From contig JBFWYV010000180.1 of assembly GCA_050186055.1 (NCBI GenBank), positions 1 to 10,395 of the forward strand: a DNA stretch of 10,395 nt. Direction: 5' to 3'. The position numbers and the translations under genes were made by a program. The notes beneath the pieces were generated by a model. The model had not been told where the DNA came from. It did not search any database and worked only from the letters and a program-made list of their open reading frames with translations. Shown one piece after another: positions 5,974 to 10,395 of this stretch. Positions within the stretch are counted from its first letter, which is position 1, and each line of letters begins with the position of its first letter. Origin of the DNA: CAMDPA01 sp050186055 (lineage in GTDB: Bacteria; Pseudomonadota; Alphaproteobacteria; Rhizobiales; Hyphomicrobiaceae).

Positions 5974-7035
5974 ATGAACCGCTCGATACTCGCAGCAATC
6001 GCCGGACTGCTCGTCGTCTCGCCCGTACAGGCGCAGGACGTGAGCTTCGAGGGCAAGACGATCAACATCATAATCAACTTCCCGGCCGGCGGCTCCACCG
6101 ACATCCTGTTGCGCAGCCTGGTTCCGGCCATCGAAGCGCATATTCCGGGCAAGCCGAAGATCGTCGTCGAAAACAAGCCCGGCGCGGGCGGCCTGGTCGC
6201 CGCCAACTACTTTTACAATCAGGTCAAGCCCGACGGTCTCACGATCGGCTTCCTGACCGGCATCGGCACCTCCGGCATCGTCGGGCTGCCGCGCGTCAAA
6301 TTCGATCCAACCAGAATGCGGTGGCTGGCGGCGCTGCCGCAGACGCAGATTCTGGTCGCCCGGACCGATCTCGGAATCAAGGAGGCAAAGGATATCGCAA
6401 CGCCGGCCAAGCAGATCGTGCACGCCATTACCGGCCCGAATTCCTCCGCAACCGTGCTGACCAAGCTGTTTTATGGAATGGCCGGCGTACCCCACAAGCT
6501 CGTCGCGGGCTATCGCGGCCAGGCCGATACGATCCTCGCGCTGCAACGCGGCGAGGTGAATGCATCCGACATGGGCATTACGATCTACCTCGCCAAAGCC
6601 AAAGATATGAAATCCACGATGGGGCTTTCGGGCGTCCTCCAGCGTGGCATGTTGAAGGACAACGGCGAGTTCGTGCGCCATCGGTTGCTGCCGGATATCC
6701 CGACAGCCGTCGAGGCCATCCGCGCGCTCGCGCCGGCGAAGCTGAGCTCGACCGATTTCAAGGCCTACAAGATCGTGATCGGCACGTTCAACGTGCAGTT
6801 CGGCTTTCAACTTCCGCCCAAGACCGACGAGAAGATCGTCCGGTCGCTGCGCAAGGCGATCATCGCCGCGCTTGGCTCCGGCCAGGCCAAGCAGGCGGCA
6901 ATGAAATCCGCCGGCTTCGACTACGACTACATCGACGGCGCGGCAGCGGAGAAAGAGCTGGCCCTGCTGAGTGCAGAGGTGAAGCAGGACCCGGCGGTCA
7001 AGCAGTTGCTGACGAACCTGATGTCGGCGAAGTAG
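5974..7035 (+). CDS. Tripartite tricarboxylate transporter (Bug/TctC family) substrate-binding protein
   Basis: This 353-residue periplasmic protein should bind a carboxylated or otherwise anionic solute. A signal peptide covers residues about 1-20 (MNRSILAAIAGLLVVSPVQA). The family's two ligand-loop signatures are present: INFPAGGSTDILLR (about 34-47) and VVENKPGAGGLVAANYF (64-80). Further Bug features are HAITGPNSSATVLTKLFYGMAGVPHKLVAGYRGQ's central lobe (about 152-185) and a C-terminal KIVRSLRKAIIAAL helix. The ATG at 5974 has a strong GGGAGGA 4 bases upstream, and the signal peptide begins there; longer in-frame extensions are spurious. No TctA or TctB membrane subunit lies in the window, so it is an orphan binding protein, a common situation in this family. 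It is followed after 15 bases by a sulfatase-type gene in the same frame and is divergent from IclR. Confidence 0.9.
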   Translation: MNRSILAAIAGLLVVSPVQAQDVSFEGKTINIIINFPAGGSTDILLRSLVPAIEAHIPGKPKIVVENKPGAGGLVAANYFYNQVKPDGLTIGFLTGIGTSGIVGLPRVKFDPTRMRWLAALPQTQILVARTDLGIKEAKDIATPAKQIVHAITGPNSSATVLTKLFYGMAGVPHKLVAGYRGQADTILALQRGEVNASDMGITIYLAKAKDMKSTMGLSGVLQRGMLKDNGEFVRHRLLPDIPTAVEAIRALAPAKLSSTDFKAYKIVIGTFNVQFGFQLPPKTDEKIVRSLRKAIIAALGSGQAKQAAMKSAGFDYDYIDGAAAEKELALLSAEVKQDPAVKQLLTNLMSAK

Positions 7036-7050
7036 GGGAGATTTCCGGAC

Positions 7051-8640
7051 TTGCGTTCGCCGAACTTCCTTCTGATCATCACCGATCAGCATCGACGCGA
7101 TCACCTCGGCTGCTACGGGCACCCGGTGCTGAAGACGCCGAATATCGATGCGCTTGCAACGGCCGGCGTTCGCTTCGATCGGTTCTATGTCACGACCCCC
7201 GTATGCATGCCGAACCGGGCGGCGCTGATGACCGGCCGCATGCCGTCGGTCAACGGCGTGCGTCACAACGGTATCCCGCTGTCGCGCAACGCGACGACGT
7301 TCGTCGAGCTGCTGCGGGCTGCCGGCTACCGGACTGCGCTGATCGGAAAGAGCCATCTGCAGACCCAGACCGGCCGCCCGCCCCGCACGCGTGACGAGCC
7401 CGTTGCGGCGTCACATCGCGCGCCGCCGCCGGAGTTCGCCGAGGCGCGCAAGAATCTCTATGCGGACGGCGCCTACGACCAGGAGTTGCCTGCGCACTGG
7501 CAACAGCCGGATGCCAAGGTCGACACGCCGTTCTACGGTTTCGATCACGTCGAGCTGCACAAGATGAACGGGACGAAGCCGAGCGGAACGTATCGGCAGT
7601 GGCTGCTGGAGCGCTGCAACGACCCCGATCGGCTTTTCGGCCCTGAGAATCAGCTTCCCGGCAACACCTGCACGGTACCGCAGGCTTGGCGTACGGCCGT
7701 TCCCGTCGAGCTATATGCCTCTACCTTTGTTGCTGATCGGGCTGAGGCATGGCTGGCAAGCATTGCAGGCGGCGACCGTCCGTTCTTCCTCCAGGCGTCG
7801 TTCCTGGAGCCGCACCATCCCTTCACGCCTCCTGGTCGGTACTGGGATATGTACAGGCCAGAGGACATGCCGGTGCCGCGAGCTTTCGAAACCAACACGT
7901 GGACGCCGCCGCCGCATGTTCGCGCGCTGCTCGATGCGCATCGGCGCGGCGAGCCCATCACCGATCACATCATGGCGCACGGCATCGGCCGCAAGGAAGC
8001 GCTTGAGGCCCGGGCTCTGACATGCGGGGCGATTGCACTAATCGACGATTGTGTCGGCCGCATCGTGCGTGCGCTCGAGCGGCATGGACTGAGCGAGAAT
8101 ACCGTCGTCATCTTCACCAGCGACCACGGCGAGCATCTGGGAGATCACCGCTTGCTGCTCAAGGGCCTGGCCCACTACGACGAGCTGCTGCGCGTGCCTT
8201 TCATCTGGTCGGAAGGCGGTCGGACCGGGAAAACCACGCAGGCGCTGTCGCAGACCATCGATCTGCCCGCCACGATCCTCGATCGGGCAGGGCTGCAACC
8301 GTTCAACGGTCTGCAGGGCCGCAGCTTCCTGCACTGCCTCGATGATGCGGCTGCGCCTCATCGCAGCGATGTTCTGGTCGAAGATGAGAACCAGCGCCAC
8401 GTCGAAGGCCTCGGCAACAAGCCGCGCGAGCGAACGCTTGTCACGGACCGCTGGCGCCTGTCCGTATTCGAAGGCCATGACTGGGGCGAGCTATACGATT
8501 TGGCGGCCGACCCCGACGAATTCGTCAACCTTTGGGACGATGAGGCCTGCAGCGCAATTCGCTGCGAGCTGCAGTCGCGGCTCGCCAAGGCGATGCTGCG
8601 GGCATGCGACCGCTCCCCCGCTCCACTGCATCAGGCATAG
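7051..8640 (+). CDS. Sulfatase-family hydrolase (sulfatase / phosphonate monoester hydrolase type), TTG start
   Basis: This 529-residue enzyme should hydrolyse a sulfate, phosphate or phosphonate ester using a formylglycine made from Cys52. Visible elements are the metal-binding TDQHRRDHLGCYG (Asp12, Gln13), the core CMPNRAALMTGRMPS (Cys52-x-Pro-x-Arg56), RHNG (Asn73), GYRTALIGKSH (Lys100, His102), EPHHPF (His255/256), TSDHGEHLGDH (Asp358, His359) and KGLAHYDELLRVPFIW (Lys371). The DQ pair, the Asn and the late KG...YDE...RVP block recall phosphonate monoester hydrolases and cytoplasmic sulfatases. No signal peptide is seen, so it is probably cytoplasmic. The TTG start is forced: an in-frame stop lies 15 bases upstream, no ATG or GTG intervenes, the conserved N-terminus begins at once, and AGGGGAG overlaps the preceding stop codon. 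It forms an operon with the binding protein. Substrate unknown. Confidence 0.9.
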   Translation: MRSPNFLLIITDQHRRDHLGCYGHPVLKTPNIDALATAGVRFDRFYVTTPVCMPNRAALMTGRMPSVNGVRHNGIPLSRNATTFVELLRAAGYRTALIGKSHLQTQTGRPPRTRDEPVAASHRAPPPEFAEARKNLYADGAYDQELPAHWQQPDAKVDTPFYGFDHVELHKMNGTKPSGTYRQWLLERCNDPDRLFGPENQLPGNTCTVPQAWRTAVPVELYASTFVADRAEAWLASIAGGDRPFFLQASFLEPHHPFTPPGRYWDMYRPEDMPVPRAFETNTWTPPPHVRALLDAHRRGEPITDHIMAHGIGRKEALEARALTCGAIALIDDCVGRIVRALERHGLSENTVVIFTSDHGEHLGDHRLLLKGLAHYDELLRVPFIWSEGGRTGKTTQALSQTIDLPATILDRAGLQPFNGLQGRSFLHCLDDAAAPHRSDVLVEDENQRHVEGLGNKPRERTLVTDRWRLSVFEGHDWGELYDLAADPDEFVNLWDDEACSAIRCELQSRLAKAMLRACDRSPAPLHQA

Positions 8641-8741
8641 CGGCGGCACAGGCTGGGTCATGACCGGCGCGGTCGGGGCCGTGCCATCCGATCGCCGCCG
8701 TTATGTGATTGCTCTGAGGTGCGATACGGAACGAGTGCTGC

Positions 8742-9662
8742 ATGACCGAACCGCCATTGACGCTTGCCGATCCGGAGCGCGCCCGTGCAGACGCTGAGCG
8801 GCTGTTCGACGTCGTGAGCATATCGCTGGCCGCCGTATTGCCACGCTCGGCAGACATACGTCACATCGGCGCGACGGCCGTGCCCGGTTGCCTTACGAAA
8901 GGCGATCTCGACGTCGTCGTTCGTGTTCCTGCGGCGGACTTCGACGCGGCCGATGCGCTGCTGGCATCGAGATTCGCACGCAACGAAGGCTCGGTCCGCA
9001 CCGATGCCTTCTCGGCGTTCGAGGATGCCGGCTGCCATCCCCATCTCGGCATCCAGCTTGTGGCCGTGGACGGGCCGCTGGACGAATTTCACCGCTTCGT
9101 CGAGGCGCTGCTGAAGTCTTCGGCGCTTGTCGATGAATACAATACGCTGAAGCGGCGTTATGTCGGCGTGGAGATGGAGACCTACAGGGCCGCCAAGGGC
9201 GCGTTCGTGGAGAAAGTGCTGGCGACCTTGGCCGCGCGCCGGTCTCCGGATCGGAAGAGAAAGGACAAGCAGATGGACTACAAGCCTCACGGATACACAT
9301 CCGCCGCGCCCTATCTGATCGTCGATGGCGCAAAAGCTACCATGGACTTCCTGGTGCAGGCGTTCGATGCCGAGCCGCTTCGCCAGATTCCCGGCGAGGG
9401 CGGGAGGCTCAGACACGCCGAGGCCAGGATCGGCGATACCGTCGTGATGCTTGCCGATCCGGCCGAGGGTTGGCCGGCTGTGCCCGCCCACGTGCACGTT
9501 TATGTCCCCGACGTAGACGCGACCTACGCCCGCGCGGTCGCGGCCGGCGCCGAATCCGTGCAAGTCCCCGCACAGAAGGACGACCCGGACAAGCGCGGCG
9601 GGGTCCGCGATGCAGGCGGCACGACATGGTGGATCGCAACCCAGCTTGGAGCCTCGCCGTGA
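8742..9662 (+). CDS. GrpB-like (UPF0157) domain fused to a VOC/PhnB-type domain
   Basis: The 306-residue product has two recognisable parts. Residues about 1-168 match the GrpB family, a nucleotidyltransferase-like fold of unclear function: RHIGATAVPGCLTKGDLDVVV carries the GxTAVPG...K...D signature, and YNTLKRRYVG...YRAAKGAFVEKVL the helical end. Residues about 178-306 match the glyoxalase/VOC superfamily of PhnB type: TSAAPYLIVDGAKATMDFLVQAFDAEPL, HAEARIGDTVVMLADP, HVHVYVPDVDATYARAVAAGA and a closing RGGVRDAGGTTWWIA. A charged linker, SPDRKRKDKQ, joins them. An ATG at 9273 (residue 178), with AGGA 7 bases upstream, could start the VOC part alone. The start at 8742 has a weak upstream GGA. 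The 101 bases before it show no clear promoter. The stop overlaps the next start (GTGA). Metabolic role unknown. Confidence 0.8.
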   Translation: MTEPPLTLADPERARADAERLFDVVSISLAAVLPRSADIRHIGATAVPGCLTKGDLDVVVRVPAADFDAADALLASRFARNEGSVRTDAFSAFEDAGCHPHLGIQLVAVDGPLDEFHRFVEALLKSSALVDEYNTLKRRYVGVEMETYRAAKGAFVEKVLATLAARRSPDRKRKDKQMDYKPHGYTSAAPYLIVDGAKATMDFLVQAFDAEPLRQIPGEGGRLRHAEARIGDTVVMLADPAEGWPAVPAHVHVYVPDVDATYARAVAAGAESVQVPAQKDDPDKRGGVRDAGGTTWWIATQLGASP

Positions 9663-10048
9663 TCGAAGGATCTTGCCATTGCGGCGCGGCGCGCTGGCGC
9701 TTCGAAGGCACACCTGGGTCCGCCACGTCCTGCAACTGCACGGTGTGCCGGCGCTATGGCGTACTCTGGGCCTATGACTACGAAGGTGAGGGGATCAAGA
9801 CCTCGGGCCAGACCAAGGCATATGTGCGCGGCGCCGGTATCGAGTTCCATTTCTGTGCGGAATGCGGATGCGTCTCGCATTGGCGCGGCCGCGGGCCTGA
9901 TGAGCACGGGCGCCGGCGCATCGCCGTCAATCTGAGGCTTGCGGAGCCGAATACGGTTGCCGGCATCCCGATCGAGCATTTCGACGGACTCGAAAGCTTC
10001 GACGACCTCGGGCAGGACGGCAGATGCGTCAGGGATATGTGGTTCTGA
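9659..10048 (+). CDS. GFA / CENP-V domain zinc-binding protein
   Basis: The 129-residue product belongs to the family named after glutathione-dependent formaldehyde-activating enzyme. The cysteine pattern is complete: GSCHCGA (Cys6, Cys8), SCNCTVC (Cys25, Cys27, Cys30) and CAECGC (Cys66, Cys69, Cys71), which bind structural and second zinc ions in known members. The family name suggests glutathione-hydroxymethyl chemistry, but most members have no proven activity. GTG 9659 is preferred as start: it overlaps the previous stop (GTGA), GGAG lies 7 bases upstream, and the conserved CHCG follows after five residues. An in-frame ATG at 9626 would add 11 residues and overlap more. The overlap implies translational coupling with the GrpB-VOC gene. 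It converges on the receptor gene at the right edge. Confidence 0.88.
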   Translation: MIEGSCHCGAARWRFEGTPGSATSCNCTVCRRYGVLWAYDYEGEGIKTSGQTKAYVRGAGIEFHFCAECGCVSHWRGRGPDEHGRRRIAVNLRLAEPNTVAGIPIEHFDGLESFDDLGQDGRCVRDMWF

Positions 10049-10162
10049 TGCACGCGGCGAGGCCGGATCGAGGCGTTTTGCCTATTGTCCCGGCACAATG
10101 ACCGCGGGAACTCTCCGTCATATGGAGGCGCCTGCGTTGCAACGCGTACGTCATCCGGCACA
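10049..10162. other. Convergent intergenic region with several short inverted repeats
   Basis: This 114-base gap separates the ends of the GFA gene (+) and the right-edge receptor (-). Visible are AGGC-GTTTT-GCCT (10071-10083), ATTGT/ACAAT (10084-10099), CTCC/GGAG (10112-10126) and the 12-bp palindrome at 10134-10145. Together they may serve as transcription ends for both genes, though none has a clear T-run. Confidence 0.3.
10134..10145. repeat. Perfect 12-bp palindrome sharing TGCGTTGCA with the 4972 palindrome
   Basis: GCGTTGCAACGC reads the same on both strands. With the base before it, the run TGCGTTGCA (10133-10141) is identical to 4972-4980. It lies 18-29 bases past the stop of the minus-strand receptor. 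Confidence 0.4.
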
Positions 10163-10395
10163 TCACCAGGTCACGCCTGCCTTGATCATGAAGGTGCGGC
10201 CGGGAAGCGGATAGGCATTGTAGGCGCCCGGCGTGAATGCGCTCGCGACCGCATAGTCGTAATAGTCCACGTCGAACAGATTGGCCACGCCCACCGACCA
10301 GTCGAGCCGGTCGAACTTGCCGCCGAGCTGCATATCGACCGTCGTATAGGCCGGGATGAGCGGCTGAAAATTCGCCTCGTCGTTGTCCATGCGGC
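10163..10395 (-). CDS. TonB-dependent receptor (C-terminal end only)
   Basis: The last 77 or so codons of a gene entering from the right edge are visible; the stop is TGA at 10165-10163. The sequence LIPAYTTVDMQLGGKF, then WSVGVANLFDVDYYDYAV, then NAYPLPGRTFMIKAGVTW is typical of the last strands of a TonB-dependent receptor barrel: an N-L-F-D/N-x-x-Y block followed by a P-G-R-x-F/Y motif and an aromatic final residue (Trp). It should import a metal chelate or vitamin across the outer membrane; the ligand-specific parts lie outside the window. It is a different gene from the receptor at the left, in GC-rich sequence like the rest of the chromosome. The Met at 10390 is internal. Confidence 0.85.
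   Translation of the reverse strand, partial: RMDNDEANFQPLIPAYTTVDMQLGGKFDRLDWSVGVANLFDVDYYDYAVASAFTPGAYNAYPLPGRTFMIKAGVTW

Noticed and set aside
5824..7356. Minus-strand extension of the IclR frame to 771 residues
   Set aside because: The added part is antisense to the binding protein and hydrolase, is rich in Arg, Asp and Gly of low-complexity shadow type and matches no family; the IclR helix-turn-helix sets the start at 5823.
5934..7394. Plus-strand 486-residue open frame overlapping the binding protein
   Set aside because: Out-of-frame shadow in GC-rich sequence, with Arg/Gly-rich composition and no domain.
8658..9713. Minus-strand 351-residue open frame opposite GrpB-VOC
   Set aside because: The plus strand encodes two clear families here; the antisense frame shows no recognisable motif.
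1..10395. CRISPR array, tRNA/rRNA gene, insertion sequence or defence system
   Set aside because: No regularly spaced repeats, no cloverleaf or rRNA-like segment and no transposase, nuclease or toxin-antitoxin motif was seen on either strand.

Overview
The window looks like chromosome from a GC-rich alphaproteobacterium, probably of the order Hyphomicrobiales (Bradyrhizobium or Rhodopseudomonas type). The grounds are GC-rich genes, a FecI/FecR/TonB-receptor cluster, an orphan tripartite-tricarboxylate (Bug) binding protein and a site resembling the Irr iron control element. No species can be named. I see no tRNA, rRNA, CRISPR array, transposase or phage gene.

Left part (1-4727). The end of a DHA2-type drug efflux transporter (+) converges on a minus-strand iron/heme surface-signalling cluster read right to left: an ECF sigma factor of FecI type (4209-4727), a FecR-type anti-sigma factor (3050-4039) and a TonB-dependent receptor with an N-terminal STN signalling domain (312-2921). 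The receptor's plug resembles HasR-type heme/hemophore receptors. The expected circuit is substrate on the receptor, then STN touching periplasmic FecR, then release of FecI, then receptor transcription. A likely Irr site (4828-4844) upstream of the sigma gene would place the circuit under iron/heme control. No hemophore or heme-degrading gene is present. The receptor gene is compositionally split: its signal peptide, STN domain and linker are about 70% GC, while plug and barrel are about 50% GC. This suggests a chimera.

Middle part (5041-8640). An IclR-family regulator (-) is divergent from a probable two-gene operon (+): a Bug/TctC-type periplasmic binding protein and a TTG-started sulfatase/phosphonate-monoester-hydrolase-type enzyme. 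A 15-bp palindrome just upstream of the IclR start is the obvious operator candidate. Together they look like a small uptake-and-hydrolysis module for an anionic ester, but the substrate cannot be read from the sequence.

Right part (8742-10395). A GrpB-like domain fused in frame to a VOC (PhnB-type) domain is followed, with a 4-base GTGA overlap, by a GFA/CENP-V zinc-binding protein. A second TonB-dependent receptor (-) converges on them and runs off the right edge.

The observations most worth a second look are the chimeric receptor, a leader hairpin that would hide the receptor's Shine-Dalgarno sequence, the Irr-like box, and two TGCGTTGCA palindromes in separate intergenic regions.
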